From Clostridia bacterium (GTDB lineage Bacteria; Bacillota; Clostridia; TANB77; CAG-508), in NCBI GenBank assembly GCA_900770385.1, contig CAAGKK010000025.1, forward strand, positions 62,001 to 126,000: DNA of 64,000 nt. Direction: 5' to 3'. How positions within the stretch are numbered: position 1 is the stretch's first letter; the number at the start of each line of letters is the position of its first letter. The notes below the pieces were generated by a model. That model saw only the letters and a program-made list of their open reading frames with translations. It made no database searches and was not told where the DNA came from. This document shows, piece by piece, positions 36,339-44,463 of this stretch. The position numbers and the translations under genes are program-made.

Positions 36339-37317
36339 ACTTATTATATCTTAAATCATTTCCAAAAAATCTACAAATATTATAATATCCTACTAATCTA
36401 GAAAAGATTCTCTCATCATAAGTTTTAAATAAATTATTTAAACTTAAATTAGTGGATATAATAGTTTTTGTTATATGATTATTTTGATTTAATAATCTAG
36501 TATTTAAAATATTAAATAATTCAGAAAATTTCATATTATTTAAACTTTCAGTTCCTAAATCATCAATTATTAATAAATCAACATTTAATAGATCATTATA
36601 ATTAAAGCTATCATTTTTTCCAAACCTATAATCCATTATAGAATCTAGCATTACAGGAGCAGTTTGATAAAAAACAGTTTTTCCTTGTTTTAGTAACTCA
36701 TTAGCAATACAGTTAGATAAAAATGTTTTGCCTAATCCTGTATTACCTGTAAAAAGAAGATTTTTTTCTTTACTGTCCTCAAAATTCTCAATAAAATTTA
36801 AAGATATCTCTCTAATTTTTTTAATATTTTCAAGAGGAGAAATATTTGATTTATATTTTTTTTCATTTATTTCATCAGAAAATAAATTTAAATTAAATGT
36901 AGCAAAATTTTCATTTTCTAAACTAGAAATATTTGATTTATTATATTCAATATTTAGTAATTTTTGCTTTAAACAAGCACACATAATTTGATTATTGTCA
37001 ACTAAATACCCAGTATCATTGCACAATTTACAAGAATAATTAGGTTTAAAAAAGTCATCATTTATATTTAATTTTTTTAACAATAAAAATTTTTCTTTTT
37101 TATATTTTTCTAAGTTGTTTTGTAATTGGCTATAATCTTTATTTTGTAAAATACTCTTTGAAATTTCTATTGAAGTTTTATTTATTTTGTCATTAATATT
37201 AGATACTTCTGGATGTTCAGAATAAAATAATTCTAATTTTTTATCCAGTTCTAGTTCTTTTTCTAGTCTTTTTTTATCATATTCTTTTAATAATAATTTT
37301 AAAGTAGAGTTACTCAA
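36337..37317 (-). CDS. DnaC/DnaI-type helicase loader ATPase
   Basis: 326 residues. A helical N terminus is followed by a zinc-binding part (CKLCNDTGYL, then MCACLKQ) and an AAA+ domain with GNTGLGKTFLSNCIANELL (Walker A), LLIIDDLGTES (Walker B) and a C-terminal RLVGYY sensor region. Such loaders deliver the replicative helicase to the origin. It forms an operon with the DnaD-domain gene 20 bp upstream, the usual clostridial primosome pair. Mobile-element IstB proteins are related, but the zinc motif and partner favour a primosome role. Confidence 0.85.
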   Translation of the reverse strand: MSNSTLKLLLKEYDKKRLEKELELDKKLELFYSEHPEVSNINDKINKTSIEISKSILQNKDYSQLQNNLEKYKKEKFLLLKKLNINDDFFKPNYSCKLCNDTGYLVDNNQIMCACLKQKLLNIEYNKSNISSLENENFATFNLNLFSDEINEKKYKSNISPLENIKKIREISLNFIENFEDSKEKNLLFTGNTGLGKTFLSNCIANELLKQGKTVFYQTAPVMLDSIMDYRFGKNDSFNYNDLLNVDLLIIDDLGTESLNNMKFSELFNILNTRLLNQNNHITKTIISTNLSLNNLFKTYDERIFSRLVGYYNICRFFGNDLRYNK

Positions 37318-37337
37318 AATATACCTCCATAAAAATA

Positions 37338-38300
37338 TTAATTATTAGCATATAAATCATCAAAATTTGTAATTTCTCTTTGATCATAATTATTATAATT
37401 TGTTTTCTTTTGTAATTCTTGAACTTTTTTAGTTTTATTTTTAAATTCTAATAAATATTTTTTTACATCATCTGCACGAGAAAGATTTTTATCATACCAG
37501 TCAGAAATCATTTTGTCTAAGTAATCAAAGTTTGGATTTGTTTTTGAAGTTGTTTTCTTTAAAGCAAGTTCAATTACTTCGAAAGGATAATTATATTCAG
37601 AAATCCATTTTTCTACATATGCTTCTTCATATTGGGTTAGTTTTCTATTTAAGCCAAGCTTTTTACAAATTTCTTTTTTAATTTTTGTTAATTTTTCCTG
37701 TTTTTCAAAATATTCATCCAAATCATCAAAAGTTCTAATATTGTTTGCATACCAAGCTTCTGCAACTGTTGCAACATAGTTTCTATGAAGTGCAGATTTC
37801 TCAAAACAATAACGAAATAATGCAAGCATAACTTCTTCATCAAATTTATATTTTTTAACCCATAAATCTATATCGTTATACCAAGATGGAGACATAATTC
37901 CTTGAAAAAATGTTGAATTAATAGCTTCTATCATTTTTGCAACAGATTGTTTTTTGGCATTATCTTCTATTTTTTCTTTTGATAATCCAATATTAGGAGT
38001 ATATAATTTATGTAATTCAATTTCTTGCAAATTGTTTACAATAAAATCGTTTCCTTTTTTAGTTATAAGATTTAAATTCTCTAAAAAACTAAAAGCTTCT
38101 TCTATTAATTTTATAGGTAAAGATAGTTTTTTAGAAAAATCGTTAATTTTAATTTCTTTATTATATTTTGATAAAAATACTAAATATAAATAAACTTTTA
38201 TATAATCACCAGGAGTTTCACAAAGATACTCTGTAAAAAAAACATCTGGTAATGTTGTTGAAGAAAAAAGAAACGGTACTTCATTTTGTTCTAATTTCAT
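37338..38300 (-). CDS. DnaD-domain primosomal protein
   Basis: 320 residues. An N-terminal winged-helix part (residues ~1-110, VFLSKYNKEIKINDFSKKL) is followed by two DnaD/DnaB2-type helical domains. The second ends with YLDKMISDWYDKNLSRADDVKKYLLEF, the YxxxIxxxW signature of DnaD. Takes part in helicase loading at origin or restart sites. Directly upstream of the DnaI-like gene; preceded by GGAGGCTTACTAAT. Confidence 0.85.
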   Translation of the reverse strand: MKLEQNEVPFLFSSTTLPDVFFTEYLCETPGDYIKVYLYLVFLSKYNKEIKINDFSKKLSLPIKLIEEAFSFLENLNLITKKGNDFIVNNLQEIELHKLYTPNIGLSKEKIEDNAKKQSVAKMIEAINSTFFQGIMSPSWYNDIDLWVKKYKFDEEVMLALFRYCFEKSALHRNYVATVAEAWYANNIRTFDDLDEYFEKQEKLTKIKKEICKKLGLNRKLTQYEEAYVEKWISEYNYPFEVIELALKKTTSKTNPNFDYLDKMISDWYDKNLSRADDVKKYLLEFKNKTKKVQELQKKTNYNNYDQREITNFDDLYANN

Positions 38301-38366
38301 ATTAGTAAGCCTCCTAATTTGTTTTGTAGAATTATATCATTTTTTAGATCTAAATACAATGATAAA

Positions 38367-38651
38367 CTAATATTTCTTATATAAATAAACACATCGATTT
38401 TTGAAAAATTTAATAATATATAATAATACTAAAAATATATTTTCATTATTTAAACCAGTAATGCTCAAAATAAATAATGGGAAGCATGTAGAAATAAAAA
38501 CAAATATTCTAATATTAATATTTTTAAATAAAAAACTAGTAATACAAAAAATAAAAATATAAAAAATTAAATTAATAATTAAAGTAGAATAATCAATAAT
38601 TCCTAAGAATTTATTTTTAAAAGAATAATTTTGAGGAAAAATAAATTTCAT
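38367..38651 (-). CDS. PrgI/VirB3-like T4SS inner-membrane protein
   Basis: 94 residues. A short N terminus (KFIFPQNYSFKNKFLGIIDY) is followed by two adjacent transmembrane helices (about 20-42 and 47-66), then LYIIKFFKNRCVYLYKK. Size, paired helices and the end motif match PrgI/VirB3 proteins, which pair with VirB4 and anchor it to the membrane. Here the VirB4 gene is on the other side of gyrA. The ATG follows ATAGGAG. It lies 9 bp after the VirB6-like gene in the same operon. Confidence 0.65.
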   Translation of the reverse strand: MKFIFPQNYSFKNKFLGIIDYSTLIINLIFYIFIFCITSFLFKNINIRIFVFISTCFPLFILSITGLNNENIFLVLLYIIKFFKNRCVYLYKKY

Positions 38652-38660
38652 AAAAAACTC

Positions 38661-39539
38661 CTATTTATTTATAATATTTTTAAAATTATTTAAATTAGCA
38701 GAAAAATCGGTATTAATTCCACCTAGCATTTCTCTAACATATGAATTTGATTTTATTAAAATAAAAATTGACCCAATTAAAATAAATTTTGCAAATAAAT
38801 TATTACTAGATAAATTTAAAGAAAAAATAAAAAGCAAAACAATGGAAACAAAAGACTGTATTAACAATAAGGAAATAAAAGATTTAAACCAACTTCTGAA
38901 AAATATAGAAGAAGCTTTAGTGGAAAGACTTAAAAAAGCAAAAGGGGAAATTAATACAAAAATTTTAATTAAAATATATCTAATTGAATATACAATTACT
39001 AAATTTAAAATTCCAAAAGAAATAAACGATTTTAGAATACCATCTAAAGAAAAAACATCAAGAGAATCACCATTAATAGAAATTACAGAATTAAGTTTTT
39101 GTATAAGCTTAGAAAATGTAATAGGAGAATGATACAAGTTTTCACCAATTTGTCTAATAGAATCAGATATAAGTGAATTTAAATTAATTATTTGATCACA
39201 CAGAAAAAATGAAAAATTCATACAAATACCAAAAACAATTAATTTAAAAATAAACTTTGAAGGTTTTTCTACAGATGTAACACCTAAATGAGAAAAAAGT
39301 AATTTAAAACCATAATATAAAAGAAAACCAAAAACTAAAGAATTTGCTACAATTAAAATTCCATCTTTTGAAGAAAAACCTAATAATTTAGCAACATATT
39401 TATCATTTAAAATATTTGAATTGATAAAAACGAATTTATCTAATATTGAATAAGTTTGATTATCTATAGAAGAAAAGATGCGAGAAAACATAGTATTAAT
39501 TGTTGAGATAATAATATTTGTAATATTAGAAGCATCCAA
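38661..39539 (-). CDS. VirB6/TrbL-like polytopic T4SS channel protein
   Basis: 292 residues with about six hydrophobic segments in the second two thirds: NSLVFGFLLYYGFKLLF, FIFKLIVFGICMNFSFFL, ILNLVIVYSIRYILIKIF, LLLIQSFVSIVLLFIF, LIGSIFILIK. The WFKSFISLLLIQSF region resembles the conserved Trp-containing part of VirB6/TrbL. The start is TTG at 39539, 7 bp after GAGGTGA. Between the pilin-like gene (10 bp) and the PrgI-like gene (9 bp). Forms the inner-membrane channel in known systems. Confidence 0.65.
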   Translation of the reverse strand: MDASNITNIIISTINTMFSRIFSSIDNQTYSILDKFVFINSNILNDKYVAKLLGFSSKDGILIVANSLVFGFLLYYGFKLLFSHLGVTSVEKPSKFIFKLIVFGICMNFSFFLCDQIINLNSLISDSIRQIGENLYHSPITFSKLIQKLNSVISINGDSLDVFSLDGILKSFISFGILNLVIVYSIRYILIKIFVLISPFAFLSLSTKASSIFFRSWFKSFISLLLIQSFVSIVLLFIFSLNLSSNNLFAKFILIGSIFILIKSNSYVREMLGGINTDFSANLNNFKNIINK

Positions 39540-39549
39540 GAAATCACCT

Positions 39550-39882
39550 CTATCCTAAAAGCCCTTGAATAGTTGACAAAATTAAATCTGTAACAAGAAT
39601 AAATGCATATGAAAAAATTGAACCTTTAATTAAATTTTTTCCAGTTCTGATTTTTTCTTCATCACCAAAACTAAATTTTCGCATAAACACACCAGTACCT
39701 ATAGCAACAGCAGCTGCAGGAGTAGCCAATTTTATAAGCCAAGTTTTTATTTTTTCAAATGCACGCATCATAGTGGAAACTAAAGTTGGATAGGCACAAT
39801 AAGATATTGTTGCAAAATTAAAATAGAAAATAATAAATAATATAATAAAATAAAAAAAGAAAAATTTATTTTTTGAGTTCAT
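39550..39882 (-). CDS. VirB2/TrbC-like small membrane protein (possible pilin subunit)
   Basis: 110 residues. An N-terminal hydrophobic stretch (FFFFYFIILFIIFYFNFATISYCA) could be a signal peptide with cleavage near YCA. Two hydrophobic helices follow (LATPAAAVAIGTGVFM and GSIFSYAFILVTDLIL), separated by a charged loop (RKFSFGDEEKIRTG). This is the plan of VirB2-type subunits, although Gram-positive systems often make no long pilus. RBS AGGAGG at good distance; 18 bp after the VirD4-like gene. Confidence 0.6.
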   Translation of the reverse strand: MNSKNKFFFFYFIILFIIFYFNFATISYCAYPTLVSTMMRAFEKIKTWLIKLATPAAAVAIGTGVFMRKFSFGDEEKIRTGKNLIKGSIFSYAFILVTDLILSTIQGLLG

Positions 39883-39900
39883 ATAAAACCTCCTATAAAC

Positions 39901-41598
39901 TTATTTTTTAAAATATGGAATCATTTTTAATTCTTGAGGGGAAATAATATTAGATCCTGTAGAAAGAAAACATAAGCAGTGAAAACATTGTAATGTTTGA
40001 GTAAAAAAGTTTGTATCATAAATAAAATCAAATTGAGTATAAGTATTAATACTCTCAGAAATATTTGAATCAAAAGATTGGAATTTTTTTGTTAAATAAT
40101 TAAAAGTAGTTTCTTTACCATTTTCAGAAATACTCCTCGAAAATTTTGTTTTTTCAGTTTTTCCTATTTGTTTTTGTGCTTCCTCTATAGTTAGGATATC
40201 ATCAGTTCTATACCACAGTTTGTTAATTAAATTTTGAGTAATAGCATTTACAGTATATTTATTATTTATAGTATTAAGTAAAGATGTATAACTTTGTGTT
40301 GCAACAATATTAATACATTTAGCTTCTCTACTTTGTGCAAAAAAATCAGCATCCGTTGCAGTTACATATTCATGATATTCATCGCTAATAAATACAGATA
40401 TGCGAGGAATATAACCACTTGCTAAATTAAGCATTACTTCTGTTTGAAAATCTAATTTTAAATAAGCAGCAATAATTTTTGATAAATTACGGTATTCAGA
40501 AATATTCATATTTAATACTACAATTTTTCCATTTTTTAAAACATCACTAAAACCATCAAAAGTAATATCTTTTTTGGGAGTAGAAAAGGTATTTAATACA
40601 TCAATATCAGAAACAAATGAATTAGTGATTCTAGTTATTTCAGATTTTAAAATAGAAAGAGTCCTAGAATCCAAAGCTTTAAATTCTTTTTCAAAAAAAT
40701 TTATACAAGATAATAAATGGTAGGCATCTTCCTTTGAAAGATCGCCAGAAAAGAAATTTTCTTTTACGATTTCTAATTTTTTAGAAAAATAGTCTGGAAC
40801 AGTAATTAAATTATGTAACTCGGAAAAGGTGACATAATTGTTGTTATACAAACGACAAAATTTAATTGCTTCACAAAGAATTTGTTCTGCCTTATCAAGC
40901 CAGAAAGATTCACTATTATTTGGTGAAAATAAAGTTAAAATTGTTTTTAATCTATTAGCTAAGATAGAAGCTTTTAAGTTTGGTTTGTCGAGCGGATTAT
41001 ATTTTACTTCATTTTTTAAATCTATAACTATTAAATCTTGTAATCTATTATAAGTTTTACAGTATTTTTCTACTTGCTTATAGTAATTTCCTTTTACATC
41101 TAAAATTAACATTGAAAATTTTTCAGAAAAATTGCTATTAGCATAAGAAATAAGTTGTTCTGTAAAAGGATACATTGCAGAACTTGTTTTTCCAGTTCCA
41201 ATAGTACCAGTTACTAAAATATTTTGAAACAAACCACCAAGAGGTAAATATATAGCAGTATTATTTATAGCATTTCCAATTTTTAAATGAAAGCCATCAT
41301 TATAAAAAGTTGGTAGTGTATTAGATTTTTTTGAATATTTAGAATATTTTTTAAAATAAAAAGAAAAAATACTATTTGAAATAATTAAATTAGAAACAAC
41401 CATAAACAGTAAAGATAATTTTTTTATATTAGACCAAGCATAGGGATATTTAGAACAAATATTAAAAGGATGTATAGCAAAAGAAATTATTATATTATTT
41501 GAAGTATAAATAGAATGAAAAAGTAACATATAAATAGAAAAATATAAAAGTAAAAAGGACAAAACAAAAATAAGCCTTTTTTTAAAAGTTAAAAACAT
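39901..41598 (-). CDS. VirD4/TraG-type T4SS coupling protein
   Basis: 565 residues. Two N-terminal transmembrane helices (about 8-30 and 60-85) are followed by the ATPase: Walker A TGTIGTGKTSSAMYPF (about 130-145), MLILDVKGNYY, VVLNMNISEY, Walker B SVFISDEYHEY and VATQSYTSLL. Coupling proteins select substrates and feed them to the secretion channel. No relaxase gene is nearby, so the substrate may be protein or another DNA complex. It heads the pilin-VirB6-PrgI genes, and a possible small ORF precedes it. RBS AGAGGTG. Confidence 0.85.
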   Translation of the reverse strand: MFLTFKKRLIFVLSFLLLYFSIYMLLFHSIYTSNNIIISFAIHPFNICSKYPYAWSNIKKLSLLFMVVSNLIISNSIFSFYFKKYSKYSKKSNTLPTFYNDGFHLKIGNAINNTAIYLPLGGLFQNILVTGTIGTGKTSSAMYPFTEQLISYANSNFSEKFSMLILDVKGNYYKQVEKYCKTYNRLQDLIVIDLKNEVKYNPLDKPNLKASILANRLKTILTLFSPNNSESFWLDKAEQILCEAIKFCRLYNNNYVTFSELHNLITVPDYFSKKLEIVKENFFSGDLSKEDAYHLLSCINFFEKEFKALDSRTLSILKSEITRITNSFVSDIDVLNTFSTPKKDITFDGFSDVLKNGKIVVLNMNISEYRNLSKIIAAYLKLDFQTEVMLNLASGYIPRISVFISDEYHEYVTATDADFFAQSREAKCINIVATQSYTSLLNTINNKYTVNAITQNLINKLWYRTDDILTIEEAQKQIGKTEKTKFSRSISENGKETTFNYLTKKFQSFDSNISESINTYTQFDFIYDTNFFTQTLQCFHCLCFLSTGSNIISPQELKMIPYFKK

Positions 41599-41612
41599 AT
41601 AAAAAGCACCTC

Positions 41613-41753
41613 TTATGATAAATTTTTTTTAATATTTAATTTTGAACCTTGAATATTATGGAATAAATATTGAACTATTAAAAGATAAAAAGAATAAGAA
41701 CAAATAAAAAAATGAAAAATAAAGAATATAAAAAATAAACTAATAGTTGTTAT
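41613..41753 (-). CDS. Possible 46-residue membrane peptide with an ATA start, first gene of the T4SS minus-strand operon
   Basis: A strong Shine-Dalgarno (AAAGGTGGTGAT) is followed by ATTTT and ATA at 41753. The open frame of 46 codons begins with a hydrophobic stretch (ISLFFIFFIFHFFI) and ends in a basic tail (KLNIKKNLS). Its stop lies just before the AGAGGTG site of the VirD4-like gene. No ATG, GTG or TTG fits the frame. Promoter, RBS and spacing are gene-like, but the peptide is short and unrecognised. Confidence 0.4.
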   Translation of the reverse strand: MTTISLFFIFFIFHFFICSYSFYLLIVQYLFHNIQGSKLNIKKNLS

Positions 41754-41782
41754 AAAATATCACCACCTTTACAATTTTTTCC

Positions 41783-41811
41783 ATAATACAATAAAAAAAT
41801 AAAAATGTCTA
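41783..41811 (-). promoter_or_regulatory. Promoter of the T4SS minus-strand operon
   Basis: On the minus strand TAGACA (41806-41811) and TATTAT (41783-41788) are 17 bp apart, 30 bp upstream of the proposed first codon. It is divergent from the DUF1858 gene. Confidence 0.65.
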
Positions 41812-41863
41812 TACTTTTTTAAAAAATTATGCTAAAATAATAAAAAAATATTGGAGGTAAGAT

Positions 41864-42049
41864 ATGAAAATAGAAAAAGATATAACAATAGGACAACTAT
41901 TAGAAGAAAGCCCAGAGAAAGCAGAAATCTTATTAGCTGCAGGTATGCATTGCTTAGGATGTCCAGCATCTCAAGCTGAAACATTAGAAGAAGCTTGTAT
42001 GGTACATGGAATAGATGTAGAAGAACTATTAGAAAAATTAAATGCATAG
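41864..42049 (+). CDS. DUF1858 domain protein
   Basis: 61 residues. ITIGQLLEESPEKAEILLAAGMHCLGCPASQAETLEEACMVHG contains the family's CLGCP motif, a possible redox or metal-binding pair. Small stand-alone members are common in anaerobic Bacillota; their function is unknown. The ATG follows TTGGAGGTAAGAT. A TGC-TAAAAT extended -10 lies at 41830-41838. Confidence 0.8.
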   Translation: MKIEKDITIGQLLEESPEKAEILLAAGMHCLGCPASQAETLEEACMVHGIDVEELLEKLNA

Positions 42050-42074
42050 AAAATAAAAAAATTTACAAAAAACA

Positions 42075-42103
42075 TTGACAAGAGGAGAAAAATGTTGTAA
42101 TAT
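42075..42103 (+). promoter_or_regulatory. Promoter of the tRNA Lys-Glu-Thr cluster
   Basis: TTGACA (42075-42080) and TAATAT (42098-42103) are 17 bp apart, about 50 bp before tRNA-Lys. Confidence 0.7.
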
Positions 42104-42151
42104 ATATAGGCAGTTTGTTTTAAAACTGCTTATATATTTAATTGGTGACAT

Positions 42152-42227
42152 GGGCCATTAGCTCAGGTGGTAGAGCACTTGACTTTTAATCAAGTTGTCC
42201 GCAGTTCGAGTCTGCGATGGCTCACCA
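42152..42227 (+). tRNA. tRNA-Lys (anticodon UUU)
   Basis: Acceptor GGGCCAT/ATGGCTC, D-arm TAGCTCAGGTGGTAGAGCA, anticodon stem CTTGA/TCAAG around CTTTTAA, T-loop TTCGAGT and encoded CCA. Confidence 0.95.
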
Positions 42228-42231
42228 ATAC

Positions 42232-42306
42232 GGCCCCTTGGTCAAGCGGTTAAGACATCGCCCTTTCACGGCGGAGACATGGGTTCGATTCCCGTAGGGG
42301 TCACCA
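42232..42306 (+). tRNA. tRNA-Glu (anticodon UUC)
   Basis: Acceptor GGCCCCT/AGGGGTC, anticodon loop CTTTCAC in a CGCC/GGCG stem, T-loop TTCGATT and encoded CCA. It lies 4 bp after tRNA-Lys. Confidence 0.95.
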
Positions 42307-42313
42307 AATATAT

Positions 42314-42389
<76 letters not shown>

Positions 42390-42393
42390 AAAG

Positions 42394-42433
42394 ATCAAGA
42401 GTTTTGAGAAATCTTAATTCTTGATTTTTTTTA
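42394..42433 (+). terminator. Terminator of the tRNA cluster
   Basis: ATCAAGA (42394-42400) pairs with TCTTGAT (42419-42425) and T8 follows. Confidence 0.75.
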
Positions 42434-42488
42434 CATAACTTTATCCGTTAATGCGGAATTTACATTGCTTTTATGGAGGAATATAACT

Positions 42489-43214
42489 ATGAAAACTGTA
42501 ATAGTAACAGGGGGTTCAAGAGGAATAGGAGCAGCTATAGTAAAAGAGTTAGCATTAAAAAAATATAATGTGGTTCTAAATTATAATAAATCAGAAAAAG
42601 AAGCAGAAAAAATAAAAGAAGAACTAAAAGAAAATGATATAAATATAGAAATATTTAAAGCAGATGTTTCTGATAAAAAACAGGCAAAAGAATTAATAGA
42701 ATTTACGCTAAATAAATTTAAAAATATAGATGTTTTAATTAATAATGCAGGAATTGATCAAATAAAGCCATTCATGGAAATTACAGAAAATGATTGGAAT
42801 ACAATGTTTAAAATAAATTTAAATTCTGTTTTTAATTGTACACAAGAAGCCTTAAAAAATATGATACATAATAAAAAAGGATGTATAATTAATATTTCAT
42901 CGATTTGGGGAATTACAGGAGCTTCATGCGAAGTGCACTATAGTGCATCAAAAGCTGCAATAGATGGAATGACTAAGGCATTAGCTAAAGAATTAGGGCC
43001 ATCTAATATCAGAGTAAATTCAATTGCACCAGGATTAGTAAATACAGAAATGAACAAAGAATTAAGTAAAGAAGATTTAGCAGAATTAAAAAAAGAAATT
43101 CCATTAGGAAGAATTGCACAGCCAGAAGAAATAGCAAAAAGTGTAGAATGGTTAATTGAAGATGAATATGTTTCTGGTCAAATAATATCTGTAAATGGCG
43201 GATGGAATATATAA
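42489..43214 (+). CDS. SDR-family oxidoreductase, 3-oxoacyl-ACP reductase (FabG)-like
   Basis: 241 residues. The NAD(P)-binding TGGSRGIGAAI (about 7-17), NNAGI (about 85), the catalytic Ser in INISSIWG and YSASKAA (Tyr and Lys), plus PGLVNTEM, are classical SDR motifs. The closest match in memory is FabG/YmfI, but a stand-alone SDR can act on other carbonyls. The ATG at 42489 follows TGGAGGAATATAACT; an upstream in-frame start at 42465 has none. Single gene between two terminators. Confidence 0.85.
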   Translation: MKTVIVTGGSRGIGAAIVKELALKKYNVVLNYNKSEKEAEKIKEELKENDINIEIFKADVSDKKQAKELIEFTLNKFKNIDVLINNAGIDQIKPFMEITENDWNTMFKINLNSVFNCTQEALKNMIHNKKGCIINISSIWGITGASCEVHYSASKAAIDGMTKALAKELGPSNIRVNSIAPGLVNTEMNKELSKEDLAELKKEIPLGRIAQPEEIAKSVEWLIEDEYVSGQIISVNGGWNI

Positions 43215-43241
43215 AAGCAAGCACTAAGTGCTTGCTTTTTT
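43213..43241. terminator. Bidirectional terminator between the SDR gene and the CBM-like gene
   Basis: AAAAGCAAGCACT and AGTGCTTGCTTTTTT form a near-perfect stem between convergent genes. Confidence 0.85.
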
Positions 43242-43704
43242 AATCTTCGTTATTTATTTTTCTTTTATAATTACCTGAAATTAATCTTGGAACATATATT
43301 AATAATTTGTAAACTGCTAATCTGATTTTTTTGCTCCACAAATATGTTTTTCTTAAGTGTGGTCTTGTATCAATAGAAAGTTCTTCTCGAACTACTAAAG
43401 CAGTTTCGCTTTTTTCAATATTAAATATATAATTTTCATAATTATTATTATCCCAATTATTATTTCCATCTCTAAAACAGAAGTTTAATGTATTATATTC
43501 TGGTAATTTGATTTCTGCTTGGAATCCTAAATCAGTTTTTTCCATTTTAATTTCATTTAAGTCTTTCCATTCATTATCAAATCCATAGTGTAAAAATACT
43601 TCTTCAGCTTCATTTTGAAATAAAGAACCGGTGTAAGATATTTTTACATCAGTGTTTTGAATTAATTTATCTGTATTAAAGAATATATTTTTTGATAATT
43701 CCAT
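43240..43704 (-). CDS. Cytosolic carbohydrate-binding-module-like protein (CBM25/26 type)
   Basis: 154 residues from ATG 43704 (after GAGGAGAAAAGAA). Residues ~15-100 have the look of a starch-binding CBM25-like beta-sandwich: KISYTGSLFQNEAEEVFLHYGFDNEW, FQAEIKLPEYNTLNFCFRDGNNNWDNN. The C-terminal ~45 residues are basic (WSKKIRLAVYKLLIYVPRLISGNYKRK). No signal peptide is seen, so the protein is probably intracellular, perhaps bound to glycogen or to the membrane by the basic end. No catalytic domain is present. Confidence 0.65.
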   Translation of the reverse strand: MELSKNIFFNTDKLIQNTDVKISYTGSLFQNEAEEVFLHYGFDNEWKDLNEIKMEKTDLGFQAEIKLPEYNTLNFCFRDGNNNWDNNNYENYIFNIEKSETALVVREELSIDTRPHLRKTYLWSKKIRLAVYKLLIYVPRLISGNYKRKINNED

Positions 43705-43790
43705 TTCTTTTCTCCTCAAATTTCTTCTTTTGTACGAATATTATATTATTAATGTTTTTTAAAATCAAGTGTTTTTGATAAAAAATAAGA

Positions 43791-44363
43791 TTATTTTACA
43801 AATACTTTTCCTATAATATAAAAAGTATCAGAATCCAATATTTTTATATCATTAAATTTATCATTTAATGCTTTTAAAGTGATTTTTCCATTTTTATTTA
43901 TAAACTTTCTTATTAAAATTTTGTCATTATAAGAAAAAATTCCAAAATCTTTGCTATTTAAAGGAGTATTAAACTCAACAAAAACATATGAATTTTTTGC
44001 TATTTTAGGAGCCATAGAGTCATCTCTTACCTTTAAAGCAATTGCAGAACTAGGCAAATCAGGTGGGCAATCAACAAAACCGCCTATACTGTCTACAGCC
44101 AAAAGTTTGTTATATGATATATGTCTTACTACATTATAATCTTCTTGTTCTTCATTAATTACTTTATCGTAAGTATACATTAGTTGTTGATATGGAATAT
44201 TTAATGCTTGACAAATATTTTTTAAAGCTTTATGACTAGGATTTCTTTCACCTTTTTCAATATGTGTTAAATGACCTATATTAATATCAGTTAATCTAGC
44301 CAATTCTGTTTTTGACATTCCTTTTTCTTTTCTTGCTTTGGCAATCATATCACCAATCATCAT
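43791..44363 (-). CDS. XRE-type repressor with LexA/S24 peptidase-like domain
   Basis: 190 residues. The helix-turn-helix is at about 7-60 (MIAKARKEKGMSKTELARLTDINIGHLTHIEKGERNPS). An S24-like fold follows, with VRDDSMAPKIAKNSYVFVE (Ser in the DSM motif) and a Lys-containing KILIRKFI, then DTFYIIGKVF. Such proteins repress target promoters and may be inactivated by RecA-stimulated self-cleavage, as in LexA or phage repressors; whether this one cleaves is unknown. It is divergent from a small XRE gene, with palindromic operators between them. RBS AGAGGTG. Confidence 0.85.
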   Translation of the reverse strand: MMIGDMIAKARKEKGMSKTELARLTDINIGHLTHIEKGERNPSHKALKNICQALNIPYQQLMYTYDKVINEEQEDYNVVRHISYNKLLAVDSIGGFVDCPPDLPSSAIALKVRDDSMAPKIAKNSYVFVEFNTPLNSKDFGIFSYNDKILIRKFINKNGKITLKALNDKFNDIKILDSDTFYIIGKVFVK

Positions 44364-44396
44364 AAGAAAGCACCTCTTTTTCTAAAAATTTACTTA

Positions 44397-44425
44397 ATTA
44401 TACAGTAAAAGACAAAACTTGTCTA
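44397..44425 (-). promoter_or_regulatory. Promoter and operator of the S24-type repressor gene
   Basis: On the minus strand TAGACA (44420-44425) and TATAAT (44397-44402) are 17 bp apart. The palindrome AGACAAAACTTGTCT (44410-44424) overlaps the -35 and spacer, so autoregulation is likely. Confidence 0.65.
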
Positions 44426-44463
44426 GTAGTAAACTAAAAGTTTTAAAAATTGTCATAAAAGTA

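Noticed and set aside
29128..41811. Integrated conjugative element inserted in the gyr region
   Set aside because: No relaxase, integrase, excisionase or flanking direct repeats were seen, and core genes lie between the two T4SS blocks. Kept only as a possible origin of the genes.
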